Positions 44,895 through 57,306 of a stretch of DNA of 64,000 bases are shown in pieces. The DNA is taken from the NCBI GenBank assembly GCA_022036555.1, contig CM039125.1, positions 49,252,110-49,316,109 on the forward strand. Direction: 5' to 3'. The position numbers and the translations under genes are program-made. The notes beneath the pieces were generated by a model. That model searched no databases. It had not been told where the DNA came from and saw only the letters and a list, made by a program, of their open reading frames with translations. Position 1 is the first letter of the stretch. Every line of letters begins with the position of its first letter. The stretch is from Microstegium vimineum (taxonomy: Eukaryota; Streptophyta; Magnoliopsida; Poales; Poaceae).

Positions 44895-47795
44895 TAATTA
44901 TATTGCCGTAGATCACAAGGCCGCTCTGTACTAGTACTCTTAGTACTACAGTACTACCCATCGGTCATGCAAATAAGACAATGACAAGACTTGTATGTAG
45001 TACGTGCATCTCGTTATCTCCATGCAATTAAGGAATGACACGGTCGGTCAGACTTGTTTATCTCATTTCAACGAGATGATATTGCGTAGACATGCACGAT
45101 ATGATAGCAACTAATTATCAAGATGGCCAAATTAATTAGAGCAGACCCGCATGCATGCCATATATATATATATCCAGGCAGAGGCCACAACCCACAAGGA
45201 GTCGATGATTTGTTCCCTGCAACACAGCTAGCCATGGGCAGGCAAGCAGAGGAGTGCAGGTCGACGCATCCAACACAAAGCCAACTCGATCGATGTATAG
45301 CAAGTTCTGGAGCCATCCGTATGCTGCATGCATATATATCAACTGTTGTTCCTGACCCAACTCCAAAGCAGGCAAGAGCAGCACATCCATCTACTCGATC
45401 GGGCTCAACGTACGACGACGACAAAGCTGATGCTCGGGGGCTTGGATTAACAGTATATACAACCACTCGGCGATAAGCGATCAGCCTTGGTCATTTTCCT
45501 GAGGAGGTGTGCCCGTGTGTTCCTACGGGTCTAAAAACTTTTTTTAAAAAGAGCATAGAAATCATATTTCTTATTAAGAAAAGTGCATAGCAGTTATTAT
45601 ACCAGCACCTTAGCACGAGTTTTAATATCCATTGGTACTGTCAGTTGGTTGAATCTGCACAATATTATGCTTAAAACACTACACATTGACTTCATTCTAG
45701 GCTACTCCCTCGGTCGTAGAAAAAGTGTTATTTTCGCTTCCCAAGAAATACTTTTGACTAATTATATATTAAAAACTATTGATGCAATATGCCATTCTTC
45801 ATTAATTGAATTTTCTAAGCATCCAAGTATACATGTACCTCAAAATGTTAGTGTCATCTGGTTGCTTGACAGAATCAAACAATATACTAAAATATGGCAA
45901 GGTAGAATTTCCCTCTACATGTCAAGTCGTCCTATTGTCCTTGTTGTTGTTTCAAAATCCCCCAAGAACTTTTACTGCTAATGGAGAGTTTGTGAACCAT
46001 TTCCTCGCTGATCTACTGCTGCAGATTTTTAGTCTGTGTGTGTACCCCGCTAATCCGCTATCATAGCATTCAGAAACAGATCATGGCCATAGCCACAAAT
46101 AGAAACAAAATGCCGGTTGGATAGCGACAAATATTGAATCATAATGAGAGGCAATTTCAAACTCATCCCACCACCGGTGACAAACAACGGTGAATGAATC
46201 CTATCAATGATAAAGGATCAGGGTCTTTGGGATCTGAAACAACGGTGAAAGGAATCCTAGCAATGATAAAGCATCTGGGTCTTTGGATCTCACGTCTCAC
46301 ACAGGGTGTCAGCACAAGGTTGAGTAGAAAATTTCAGTATAATTCTTCTATTCTGGAACTCTAAACAACTCTACATTTTCAGTTAGGTTAAGGGAAATGT
46401 GGAAGACTATATTCTAAAAAAGCAGTGACAGGTAAACAATTTTTTTTTCAAATCAAAGAGTAACGGTTCGATCTGTTGAATCCTACAATGAAAAAATCAC
46501 ATCATTATTTATATAGACCAATTACTGTCTATGTATAAAATATCCTATCGACAGAAGTGGCTTGCCCCCAAGCCGCCGTATGAAAACCTTGGAGAACTCT
46601 TGTCTTGCGCTGGGTGGCAGAGCTATTGTTACTGCAATTGTCTCCTAGATATCGCCATTGTTCCTTAATCTGAACTGAGAAGTCCTTAGTTCCCATTAGT
46701 TTGTAAGACGGCAGTGGATGACATCTACCGTTCTGTGGTGGTAGGGACCAAGTAGTTAGCACATGTATCCCAGTAGTCAAAATGACAAGCACCATCAACA
46801 AGAGTTGCACATGTCGTCCTCCAAATTCTGAATTTCGAGAGCACCATCTGTACAAGTCAACTTGTGTACTGAGAATAGATATCTGGCTGCTCCAAGCCCA
46901 AATCATAATCTCTTGGAAACTAATGAAGTGGCTACCAAAAAGTGCATCAGGATTGAACGCTTGGTGTTTCTGCAAAACAGTGTGGTGTCTAAATATGTAT
47001 AGTATATAGCTGACAGATTGCGTCTCTGGGATCCTCATGTTAGAGAAGCAACTGAGAAGGTTCAGTGTCATGTAGACCATAAAATTCATATATGAAAATA
47101 ATGCGCATCAGACTGATTTGAACTGAACCATAATGCAAAAATAACAGAGTTAGTCCTTCACGTGTCCAAACTTCTCCAGTACATTGTCATCACACTGAAA
47201 ATGACCCTTCTGTACTGCCCATGGTCAAACACACCGCACGAGATATTTGAAATGGTATGATCTCTCACAAGCACCTCACATTGGCACCTAGAATTCCAAC
47301 AAGCTAAAGGCAGCATGATCAAATTGAAGTACCACCATACAGTAAATTCATGAAATGCGCTGAAGGATGGCCATGGTATTGGTCGAAGGTCAACACTATC
47401 ACACATCACCACAACACCGAGCGCTGGTATCATCATGTATTTCCAGGGCACCGCAAGGTCCGTGAGCACTAACCTGAATTGTTGGTAAATTTGAATAGGC
47501 CATGGGGGCTTCCAAAGACGACCACAATAACATTCGACACGACCATTTTGAAAGACGCCCATGGTGTAGCTCGTAACTCAGCATCACAACCCTTTGACAG
47601 CAATTCTGCAGCTGACAATGGTGCCTTGTTGCATAGAAGAGGTAACTGGAGTAGTGGCCCAGCCTTGACGGTTGTACCCACCATGGTAGCTTCAATGGCA
47701 GAATGTAATGCTTGGATTGCCGCGGTGTCATTATCGATAGCAAGACCATGGAGCACTACAGCAGAGGTCTAGGCGGCACATTGGAAGGTGAAAGA
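44895..47795. other. Unrecognised region, minus-strand frames near the copia insertion
   Basis: 45700-46000 begins like a one-sided Stowaway (CTACTCCCTCGGTCGTAG). On the minus strand, frames 47756-47469, 47562-47158 and 47089-46529 (with TTWSLPPQNGRCHPLPS and ATPWASFKM) look like pieces of one gene in shifting frames, but I cannot name it. It is interrupted on its right side by the copia element. Confidence 0.3.
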
Positions 47796-48077
47796 TGATA
47801 GATAAGCCTTGGCTTCTTGTGTACTTTAGTTTGTTACACTTTAGTTGTTAGTCTTTTCAGTCTTGGACTGTTGTAGCAGTAGACAGTTTGGACACTTGTA
47901 GCAGTAAGCAGTTTGTTTTTGCTTTAGACTAGCTTTACTTGTACTACACTAGGAAAATGCTCTTGGAGCCAACTTGTATCCACGAAGCTCTGTTGAGCTC
48001 TTGTTCTATATAAAGGGACACAAAGACTAGAGGCATAAGGCCCTAGCAGAACAATTCTGAGTCCTGTTTCACTGACA
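47796..48077 (+). repeat. 5' LTR of the copia element
   Basis: TGATAGATAAGCCTTGGCTT to CTGTTTCACTGACA. A TATATAAAGG promoter box lies at about 48007-48016. The primer binding site follows immediately. Confidence 0.95.
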
Positions 48078-48138
48078 ATTGGTATCGGAGCTCTGGTTGC
48101 TAGAGAGCCAAGAACACCACCTCTCCACTTCCCCAGCC

Positions 48139-49221
48139 ATGTCTTTATCAGCAGAGCGCGCTGCAGCGGCCGCCGGCAAGGCCAAGGCCGTGGCCATCGA
48201 GGATGGCGCATCTGTCGCCGGTGACGGGGCGCAGGGCGGCTCCAACACCCGGGCCGCGCGTCTGCTGGCCGCAGAGGCAGCAGCGGCGGCGGCGGTACAG
48301 GCGGCGAGGCAGGCGGCGGCAGCAGCAGAGCAGGCGGCGAGGACCGCACAGGCGCTGCGGGCGGAGATTGCTGCGGAGGAAGAGGAGCAGGTGGAGGAGG
48401 GCGCCAGGCGTCCCGAGAGCCCGCGCGATCGGAGGGATCGGCGCCGCTCTCTGTCCCCACGCGACCACAGGCGAGGCCGCGGCTGCGGGCTCCATGAGTC
48501 ACGAGACAGGGTGGTCTACCGCGACTCCGGCAGCAGCACGACGTGGCCGATGCTGGACAAGACCAACTACCATGAGTGGTCGCAGCTCATGAAGCTGCGG
48601 ATGCAGGCGCGCGACATGTGGGAGGCCGTCGAGGGAGGTCCGGTCCAGTACCGCGACGACCGGCGGGCGCTCGAGGTGATCGTGGCTGCTATGCCCAAGG
48701 AGATGGGCACCCCGCTCATGGACAAGGCATCGGCAAAGGAGGCGTGGGACGCTATCGCTGCAGCAAGGATCGGCGTGGACAGGGTCCGACGGGCGACGCT
48801 GCAGCGACTTCGCCGAGACTGGGAGAACATCGGCATCCAGCCCGATGAGCAAGTCGAGGACTTTGCCATCCGGCTGTTCACTCTGCATCAGCAACTCGTC
48901 ATCCACGGCGATCGGGACATCACCGAGGAGCGCGTGGTGGAGAAGTACCTGCGATCGGTACCGGCGAAGTACGCGCAGATCGTCGTCGCCATCGAGCAAT
49001 TCCTCGACTTTGAGGCGCTCACACTCGAGGAGGTGACTGGGAGGCTCAAGGCGGTGGATGAGTATGAGAGGCAAGCACCGATCGGGCCGATGGCCATCGG
49101 AGGGAAGCTGATGTACACTGAGGAGCAGTGGAGAGAGCGCTGGAAGAAGGAAAAGAAGGGCGCTGCCGATGCCGATGGGTCTGCCGATACCGATGCATCG
49201 GCACATCGGCAGCAGCGAGGT
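48139..49221 (+). pseudogene. gag: copia gag
   Basis: ATG 48139 starts MSLSAERAAAAAGKAKAVAI. An unusually long Ala/Glu/Arg-rich leader precedes the gag core (TTWPMLDKTNYHEWSQLMKL, ARDMWEAVEGG, KEAWDAIAAARIG, FAIRLFTLHQQL, VVEKYLRSVPAKYAQI). Near 49219-49222 a one-base loss in the Gly/Arg-rich linker puts the zinc knuckle (CLNCGLEGHWARNC) and all of pol in another frame. In copia elements gag and pol normally share one frame, so this is a disabling mutation, not programmed frameshifting (no slippery site evident). Confidence 0.85.
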
Positions 49222-52200
49222 CGCGGAGGAAGGAATCATCGGGCCGTGGCGGCACGCGTGGCCGAGGGCGCGGCGCTGGCCGCGGAGATGGCGGCGGTGT
49301 TCGAGGTCCGGGTGACAACTGTGGGCCGAACACCTGCCTCAACTGTGGCTTGGAGGGCCACTGGGCGCGTAATTGCCGATTCCCACGACGAGAGCGCGGC
49401 GGAGGCCGCGGCGGTGGAGGTGATCGTGGCGGCCGAGGAGGTGACCGAGGAGAAGGCCGCGGTGGCGGTGCTGGTGGATATGCTGGGCGTGCTCAGTACG
49501 CCGAGTGCGAAGGAGACGGCGGGTTGTTCATGGCGCACGCGTTCGTCGAGCTGGACAAGGGTCCATCGGCATCGGCATCGGCAACCGCCCCATCGGCAGC
49601 CTCTTTGGCTGCGCAGGAAGTCACTCTGGAGGAGCCAAGGGCTCGAGCTTTCCTCGGTACCGATACCGATGAAGAAGAGGAGAAGATGGGAGGATGGTAC
49701 TTCGACAGCGGAGCAACGCACCACATGACGGGGCGCCGAGAGCTCTTTGCCGATCTGAATACCGATGTCTGTGGTACTGTGCGTTTCGGGGATGCGTCCA
49801 AGGTGGACATCCGCGGCATCGGCACCATCGTGTTCCAAGCCAAGACCGGCGAGCAGCGGATGTTGCAAGGCGTGTACTTCATCCCTGCCCTCAAGAATTC
49901 GATCATGAGCCTCGGGCAGTTGGACGAAGGCGGCTCCAAGGTGGAGATTACCGATGGCGTGCTGCGCATCTGGGATCGCAGTCGTCGCCTGCTTGCCAAG
50001 GTACATCGGCAACCTAACCGACTCTACATCCTTCACCTGGAAGCTGTGCAGCCTTGCTGTCTTGCCATGCGCAAGGACGACAAGGCGTGACAGTGACACG
50101 AGAGGCTCGGCCATCTGCACTTTGATGCACTACGACGCCTGAGTAAAGGAGAAATGGCTCGTGGGATCCCCAAGATCGACCATGCAGAGCAGGTCTGCGA
50201 CGTCTGCGTCACCACCAAGCAGAAGTGACAATCTTTCCCATCGGCATCGGCATACCGTGCCCAGAAGCACTTGGAGTTGGTGCATGGCGACCTCTATGGG
50301 CCGGTGACACCACCGACATCGGCAGGCAACCGATACATCCTCCTACTGGTGGACGACGCCACCCGATTCATGTGGGCGGCGCTACTGCCGACCAAGGATG
50401 CTGCTGGGGAGGCAATCAAGCGCATCAAGGCTGCAGTAGAGGTGGAGAGTGGCTGCCAGCTCAAGGTCCTGCGTACCGATAACGGCGGCGAGTTCACCGT
50501 CGCCGAGTTCAGCCGCTACTGTGCCGATGAAGGTATAAAAAGGCACTTCAGTGCCCCTCACTCCCCTCAGCAAAATGGAGTTGTTGAGCGCAGGAACCAG
50601 ACGGTAGTGGCCATGGCGCGAGCTCTGCTCAAGCAGCGCGGTCTACCGGCAAGATTTTGGGGGGAGGCAGTGATGACAGCGGTGCACCTCCTGAACCGTG
50701 CCCCGACGCGTGCACTAGAGGGCACCACCCTCTACGAGGCATGGCATTGCCGATCGCCGACGCTGGGCCACCTCAAGGTGTTTGGCTGCGTTGCCTACAC
50801 CAGGCGCCTGACTCAGCTTCGCAAGTTGGATGACCGCGGCGAGGCCGGCGTGTTCATCGGTTACGCAGAGGGCGCGAAGGCATACAAGGTCTACGATCCA
50901 GTGTCCCAGCGCGTGCGCATCAGCCGTGACGTCGTGTTCGACGAAGGCCGCGGCTGGGACTGGACATCGGCATCGGCAAGCACATCGGCAGAAGGAAGCA
51001 GTGACTTCACCGTCGAGTACCCCTGGAAAGAGGTGGTGCCTGGATCGGCATCGGCATCACCATCCCCATCGGCACCGCGCTTCACTACACCGGAGCTGAC
51101 ACAAGGTACCGCGCCATCGGCAACTCTTCCATCGGCAGCGGCACCATCGGCAGCGGCTCCATCGGCAGCGGCACCATCAGCAACGGCTCCATCGGCAACT
51201 GCTCCATCGGCAGCGGCACCATCGGCAGCGGCTACATCGGCAACAACCCCATCGGCATCGGCAGCCGCGCCATCGGCAGCGACGCCATCGGCAACAAGCG
51301 GATCCAGTCCTCGGGTCGAGTACGTGACTCCCCCGGAGGACGATGAAGAAAGGGTGGATGCCTACCATGGCAGTGAGCCACCGCGCTACCGACGCATCAC
51401 TGACCTCATCGGGAATGAGGCCAATCCGCCGCTGGCTCAGAGGCTGTTCGCCGAGCTGAACCTCTCCTGCTCGGGCGAACCGACTACCTACGATGAAGCT
51501 GCCGATGATCCAGCTTGGCAAGTTGCGATGAAGGAAGAACTGGGCGCTATTGTGCGCAACGGCACCTGGGAGCTGGTGCCACCTCGAGCCGACCATCGAC
51601 CGATCACTCTGAAGTGGGTGTTCAAGCTGAAGAAGAGTGCCGATGGAGATGTGATCAAGCACAAGGCAAGGCCTGTGGCTCGGGGTTTTGTGCAGCAAGA
51701 AGGGATCGACTATGAGGATGCTTTTGCCCCTGTGGCAAGGATGGAGTCAGTCAGGCTGCTGCTGGCTTTGGCTGCTCAAGAAGGATGGAGGGTCCATCAT
51801 ATGGATGTCAAATCGGCATTCCTCAATGGAGAGCTCAAGGAGGAGGTCTATGTGCGGCAGCCACCTGGGTTTGCTGTCCAAGGAGAAGAAGACAAGGTCT
51901 ATCGGCTCTACAAGGCACTGTATGGGCTGAGGCAGGCACCCAGGGCGTGGAATGCAAAGCTGAACTCAACCTTGAAGAGGATGAGGTTCGTTCAGAGCAA
52001 GCATGAAGCTGCCATCTACAGAAGAGGCTCAGATGACTCTGTTCTACTGGTCGGAGTCTATGTGGATGACTTGATCATCACTGGAGTCAAGGAAGAGGAA
52101 GTGAGGGCTTTCAAGATGGAGATGCAGTCCATTTTCGAAATGAGTGACCTTGGGTTACTCAGCTTCTATCTGGGAATAGAAGTGCAGCAAGGGAGTAGTG

Positions 52201-53063
52201 GGATCACTCTGAGGCAGAGCCACTATGCCAAGAGGATTGTGGAGTTGGGGAGCATGGCCGATTGCAACCCTGCTGCCACACCGATGGAGGAGAGGCTGAG
52301 GCTGAGCAAGGAGAGCACAGCAGCAGAAGTGGATCCAACACAATACAGGAGATTGGTTGGAAGCTTGAGGTACTTGGTCCACACTAGGCCAGACCTGGCT
52401 TTTTCAGTGGGGTTTGTGAGCAGGTTCTTGGAGAGACCGACCACTGAACATCAAATGGCAGTCAAGAGAATTCTCAGGTACTTGGCTAGTACCCTAGACT
52501 ATGGCCTCCACTTCACTAAGGCACCCTCATCGGCAAGTCCCTCATCGGCAAGTCCCTCATCGGCAAGGTTCCCATCGGCAAGGTTCTTGGGCTATTGTGA
52601 CTCAGACTTAGTCGGGGACATTAACTCCAGCAAGAGCACAACTGACTGTCTTTTCTTCCTAGGTAGCAGCCTGATCAGTTGGCAATCGGTAAAGCAGAAG
52701 GTAGTGGCACTCTCCAGCTGTGAGGCAGAGTACGTGGCCATGACTACAGCAGCAACTCAAGCGCTATGGCTATCAAGGCTGCTTGCCGATCTACTAGGAA
52801 GGAAGGTGGAAACTGTGAAGTTAAAGGTGGACAACAAATCGGCACTTGCACTTGCCAAGAATCCAGTGTTCCATGACAGGAGCAAGCACATAAGGACCAA
52901 GTTCCACTTCATCAGAGACTGCGTGAAAGACGGGAGCATCAAGGCCGATCACATCGGCACAAATGAGCAACTTGTCGATATCCTTACCAAGTCACTTGGC
53001 AGAACCAAGTTCGAAGCCATGAGAGGCAAGATCGGGCTCAAGAAGATCACCAAGGGTGGCTGA
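49222..53063 (+). pseudogene. pol: copia pol (protease, integrase, RT, RNase H)
   Basis: The zinc knuckle CLNCGLEGHWARNC is followed by protease (WYFDSGATHHMTG), the integrase zinc region (HERLGHLHFDALR to CDVC), the integrase core (LVHGDLYGP, TDNGGEF, QQNGVVERRNQ), reverse transcriptase (KWVFKLKK, VHHMDVKSAFLNGELKEEVY, GVYVDDLIITG with the YVDD site) and RNase H (VDNKSALALAKNPVFHDRSK). It ends TGA 53061-53063. Three in-frame stops interrupt it: 50088-50090, 50094-50096 and 50226-50228; the first two are where conserved Trp codons are expected. Ser-Ala-rich insertions from TCGGCA hexamers sit between the domains. Confidence 0.92.
51105..51300 (+). repeat. TCGGCA-based minisatellite in the integrase-RT linker
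   Basis: Consecutive units of GCACCATCGGCAGCG type encode an APSAA/APSAT repeat. Shorter arrays of the same hexamer occur at about 49165-49215, 49563-49605, 50236-50256, 50965-50992, 51042-51080 and 52529-52585. All keep the reading frame. Confidence 0.9.
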
Positions 53064-53084
53064 AGCAAGGCTTAGGGGGAGAAT

Positions 53085-53375
53085 TGATAGATAAGCCTTG
53101 GCTTCTTGTGTACTTTAGTTTGTTACACTTTAGTTGTTAGTCTTTTCAGTCTTTTCAGTCTTGGACTGTTGTAGCAGTAGACAGTTTGGACACTTGTAGC
53201 AGTAGGCAGTTTACTTTTGCTTTAGACTAGCTTTACTTGTACTACACTAGGAAAATGCTCTTGGAGCCAACCTGTATCCACGAAGCTCTGTTGAGATCTT
53301 GTTCTATATAAAGGGACACAAAGACTAGAGGCATAAGGCCCTAGCAGAACAATTCTGAGTCCTGTTTCACTGACA
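53085..53375 (+). repeat. 3' LTR of the copia element
   Basis: Same ends as the 5' LTR; longer because CTTTTCAGT is duplicated near 53150. The purine tract sits directly upstream. Confidence 0.95.
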
Positions 53376-53681
53376 AATGATGTGGCAGGCTCACTTGTCG
53401 GGCGGGGTAGGACATTTCTTCGAATACCACACGTGCAAGAATGGAGATGGTGGCATGCTTGCGTGATGCTGGCACCAATACCTTTGATGGCCCAGGGCCA
53501 ACCGTGGCCATGGATGTGGGCACAGCAGCAGCGCCACTGCACCCATGTACGTCCCTTTCTCCTTCGTGGAGCACAACGAGCACGAGCAGGCCAAGGTGGC
53601 CGCCCTTGACGCATTCCAGATCCTTGGAGGTGGCGGGCAGCGTCACGATGTTGCAGTCCTCCCAGCTGCTGATGACCCAGG
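53376..53681 (-). pseudogene. 2-alkenal-reductase-like gene, right-hand part (between copia and hAT)
   Basis: Read leftward across the removed hAT, the sequence continues the 57.3-57.4 kb exon: GDLTWV / ISSWEDCNIVTLPATS, like GDLVWGxTGWEEYxxI of NADPH-dependent medium-chain alkenal reductases. Further on (KDLECVKGGHLGLLVLVVLH) the resemblance is lost, perhaps through rearrangement. It ends at the copia insertion. Family call is moderate. Confidence 0.4.
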
Positions 53682-56600
53682 TAAAGTTGAGCATGAAGCC
53701 CGCGGGCCGAAGGCACGGCCCAAAGCACGGTGATGCGGCCCCGCCCGAGCACGGCACGGCACGTACAACAAACGTGCTCGTGCCGGCCCACAGAACACAG
53801 CAGGTCGTGCTTGGGCCATAGCCTCGCACGCCGGGCGGCACGGCCCGGTCCGTAATACAACGGGAGGCACGGTGCCGGCACGTAGCGGGGGGGAGGGGTA
53901 TATAAGCAGCCCTCCACCCTAGCGTCGCGCCTAACCCTAATCCCCACCCCCTCCCATCCCCAGCGTCGCAACGCCGCAGCCGTAGCACTCCCAAACCCTA
54001 ATCCCCAAATCCGCCTGCAGCGCCTCGCCTCTCCAGTCTCCACTCTCCAGTCGCCGGCTCGCCGACAACCACCTGCCACGGCGACGACCACCTGCCACGA
54101 CCACGACCCTGTCTCGGGGGTCTTCTCCGTCTCCGTCGACTGTCTCGCCGTCTCGGGGTCTTCTTGGACTCCGTGCTACACTGCTACATCGGATCTTCTT
54201 CGTCTCCGTCACTGTCTCTCGTCTCGGGGTCTCGCCGTCTCGGTCTTCTTCGTTTCTCCGGCGACGTTCTCCGACTCCGTGCTGGCAACGTCGGATCTTG
54301 AGATCCACTCTTCTCGCTCCCCTCTCGTCTTCTTCTTCTCCGTCCCCGTCATTGTCTCTCGTCTCGGGGTCTTCTTCGTTTCTCCGGCGCCGGGCTCCGA
54401 CTCCGTGCAGGTAACTGTAACCCTAACCTTAGATCTGTTCATTTCTCTGGCTTCGTTTTACCCTAACCCTAGATCTGACCACCTCTGCTTTCTTTTTGCA
54501 GGTCGTCGGCGTCTAGCTGGTGCCGCCGGAGGCGTTGAGGAACAGTGCCGAGAAGTGAAGACGGTCGACTCATGGTCGGGGCCGGCGATGATGGTGATGG
54601 CCCATCCATCAACGACGAGCTCAGGGCGCTGGGCCAGATCCCTGACGACGAAGATGACATGGGAGATGCGGTCGCACTCTTGTTCGGGGTAAGGCCTGAT
54701 GTCGCTGGGGCTGCGGCGGCTGCTCCGGCCCTTGCGGCTAGCGATGCAGCTTCTCTGACCTCGTCTACCACCGACAGTAAGCGTCGTTCAGCTGTCTGGG
54801 CTGAGTTTGATGAAGTTAAAGAAATTGTTGATGGTGAATTGCGTGTTTTTGTTGTTTGCAAGTTATGCGAACATCGTTTGTCTAGTACTTCTGCTAATGG
54901 CACTGCGCATTTAAATAGACATAATAAATCATGCAAGAAAAAAGTAAATAATGCTAATCTTGTGCAAGGTAGGCTTGCTTTAAACCCTGATGGATCTTAT
55001 AGAAACTGGGAATATAAACCTGATGTTGCTAGGGAGGAGCTTTGTCGTTTGATTGCTAGATTAGATCTGCCTTTATCTATTGCTGATTGTGATGCTTGGG
55101 ATGATTACATTCAACGTGCTCACAATCCTAGATATAAGAGGGTCTCTAGATTTACCACCACTAGAGATCTGGCTAAGCTTTACAATGAAAAACTACATCA
55201 CCTTAAAAATGAGCTTTTTTCTGGTGTGTCTTCTATCTGTTTGACATCTGATATATGGTCTGGTAATGCTAAGGAGGACTATATAACTGTTGTTGCTCAC
55301 TACATTACTGCTGAATGGGAACTTAAAAAAACTGTCCTTGGTTTTAAACTGATTGAAGTGAGTCATAATGGTACTAACATTGCTGATTGTATATCTGGTG
55401 TGCTTAGAGATTGGGGTCTGCTTGACAAAGTGTTTGTTGTTAGCCTTGATAATGCTTCTTCTAATACAACTGCTATGCTTGCATTGAAACCTTTGCTTGA
55501 TGGTTACTTGGGCTATGATGTTGATCCCACAGATCATACTAAAAATATATATCATGTTGTGCATCAGCGCTGTGCTTGTCACATTATTAATTTGATTGTT
55601 AAATTTGGTTTGAAAAGGCTTAAACCTTGCATAGAGGTATTTATAACTGCAATTAACTTTCTAAATTCATCTAATCATCGCATTGCTCAATTCAAGAAAC
55701 TACTGCCTTGCTAAGGATATGAGGCCTCGTAAATTCTGTTTGGATATGGATGTTAGATGGAACTCTACCTATCTAATGCTTAAACACTTGCTACCATATA
55801 GATCTGCCTTTACTGTGTTCATCAATACTCAATGTGGCTACCAATTATTGAATGATCAGCACTGGTACATGGTTGAAAAGGTGTTGGAGTTTCTTGAGTT
55901 GTTCTATGATTCAACTGTTATACTTTCTGGTGTTTATTACCCTACTAGTCATTTGATACTGCATCATATTCTTGAGATTGCTGGCCACCTACATGATTAT
56001 GAACATGATAACTATCTTGCTATTGTTTTTGTGCCAATGAAAGCAAAATGTCTTAAATACTGGAAGAATATACCAATGTTGTATTCATTTGCTTTTGTTC
56101 TGGACCCAAGGGCTAAGATGAGAGGTTTGCAAAATGTGCTTGACTTGCTTGGTCAGTGTAACAATATTTGTTACATTGATTATCTTGCTGAGGTTAAATT
56201 TGAGTTTCATAAACTGTATGACAAATATGAATCTAAGATTGGTGCAGCTAGACCAGCTAGGACTACCCATCCATCTGGGCTAACACGTAAGAGGAAACAG
56301 GCATAGGGTAAGATTTTTGGAGGATCAGTTTCTTCTGGTCTTTCAAGTGGTGCTTCTGGATCATCTGTTATATCTCCTGGTATGTCTGAGCTCACTGTTT
56401 ACCTAGACAGTGACAATGTTGCTGCTTATGATGATGAGTTTGATGTCATCAATTGGTGGCTTGAGCACAAACTAACCTATCCAGTACTTTCAGTCTTGGC
56501 TAAAGATATTTTAACTGTGCCTGTGTCAACTACTTCTTCGGAGTCTACTTTTAGTCTTACTGGCAGGATCATTGAGGAGCGTCGACGGTGATTGGGCGCA

Positions 56601-57298
56601 GACACGGTGGAGATGTTGATCTGCTGCAAGGACTAGAAGCTAGGCAAGGAGAAGGGACATCATATGTGGAGGACAAGGAGTTAGAAAAATATTTCAAGAA
56701 TCAGTTTCTTGATGATGTACTTGGTGGTTCTGCTCCTTGACTCTTGAGACTGAGAAAGTGAGTGAGTTTAGGACAGTGAGTTAGAGAGTGAGAGCTGAGA
56801 AACTGAGAGTCTGAGAGTGAGACATTTGGGACATGGCTTGTAATAACTATGCACAATTGGACCTTCTAATTGAATATATATTGAGTTGGTCGTACTCTTT
56901 TCCTTTCTAGGGTTTTATCTCACGAGGTGTGAGTTTTACCTAGAAAGGTTTTTAATGAGGCGGCATTGCACAACACCTCAAATTTTCTTTACTCTGGATT
57001 TGAACTTTGAGTCTTTGATAGTTTTGTGATTTTTTTCTTGTTTCTATGAATTAAAATGTAGAAATCTGAACTCTTGACATTTGGAACGGTGAAATGCATC
57101 TAAATTGAATTATGGGTTGTGGGCTGGCACGACACGAAAATCGGACCATGGACCGTGCTTGGGCCGTCAGCCAAGCACGGTGGACTGTTAAGGCACGGCC
57201 CGTGAGCACGTCGGGCCAACCAGGCTCGTGCCTTACCGTGCCGTGCCTAGCACGGGCCCGTGCCGTGTCGGGCCGTGTCGGCCCGATGCTCAAGATTA
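53682..57298 (+). mobile_element. Near full-length hAT transposon
   Basis: Exact 8-bp duplications GACCCAGG (53674-53681 and 57299-57306). Inverted ends TAAAGTTGAGCATGAAGCCC and complement TAATCTTGAGCATCGGGCC. Subterminal zones are full of GGCACGGCCC / GGGCCGTGCC repeats. A TATATAAG box lies near 53898. It encodes a degraded BED-finger transposase of the RICESLEEPER/Ac class. At 3617 bp its size fits an autonomous element that has lost function. Confidence 0.93.
54572..56740 (+). pseudogene. hAT transposase, RICESLEEPER-like, broken
   Basis: After a leader intron (about 54411-54502), ATG 54572 gives MVGAGDDGDGPSINDELRAL. A BED zinc finger follows (AVWAEFDEVKEI, VCKLCEHRLSSTSANGTAHL, NRHNKSC). 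The RNase H-like catalytic domain reads SICLTSDIWSGNAKEDYITV, VVSLDNASSNTTAM and RCACHIINLIVKFGL. An extra base near 55703 shifts the frame to RPRKFCLDMDVRWNSTYLML and ILEIAGHLHDYEHD. A TAG at 56304-56306 and a TGA at 56589-56591 interrupt the C-terminal dimerisation domain (WWLEHKLTYPVLSVLAKDIL, TTSSESTFSLTGRII). The last part (EDKELEKYFKNQFLDD) is in yet another frame, ending 56738-56740. Confidence 0.92.
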
Positions 57299-57306
57299 GA
57301 CCCAGG

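Larger units (their letters stand above)
47796..53375 (+). mobile_element. Ty1/copia LTR retrotransposon, full length
   Basis: Direct LTRs (282 and 291 bp), TG...CA ends, a tRNA-Met-type primer site (TGGTATCGGAGC just after the 5' LTR) and a purine tract (AGGCTTAGGGGGAGAA) before the 3' LTR. Domain order is gag, protease, integrase, RT, RNase H, which defines copia. Flanking pentamers AAAGA and AATGA match at 4 of 5. By eye, the LTRs differ by about five substitutions plus a 9-bp CTTTTCAGT duplication in the 3' LTR, implying a fairly recent insertion (well below a few million years; the rate is assumed). The polyprotein is interrupted, so this copy is not autonomous. Confidence 0.95.

Noticed and set aside
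49128..49728. Programmed -1 frameshift between gag and pol of the copia element
   Set aside because: Gag and pol of copia normally share a frame, no slippery heptamer is evident, and the shift fits a one-base loss in a Gly/Arg linker.
51105..51300. Regularly spaced repeat resembling a CRISPR array
   Set aside because: It is a coding minisatellite within a copia polyprotein in a plant genome, with no spacers.
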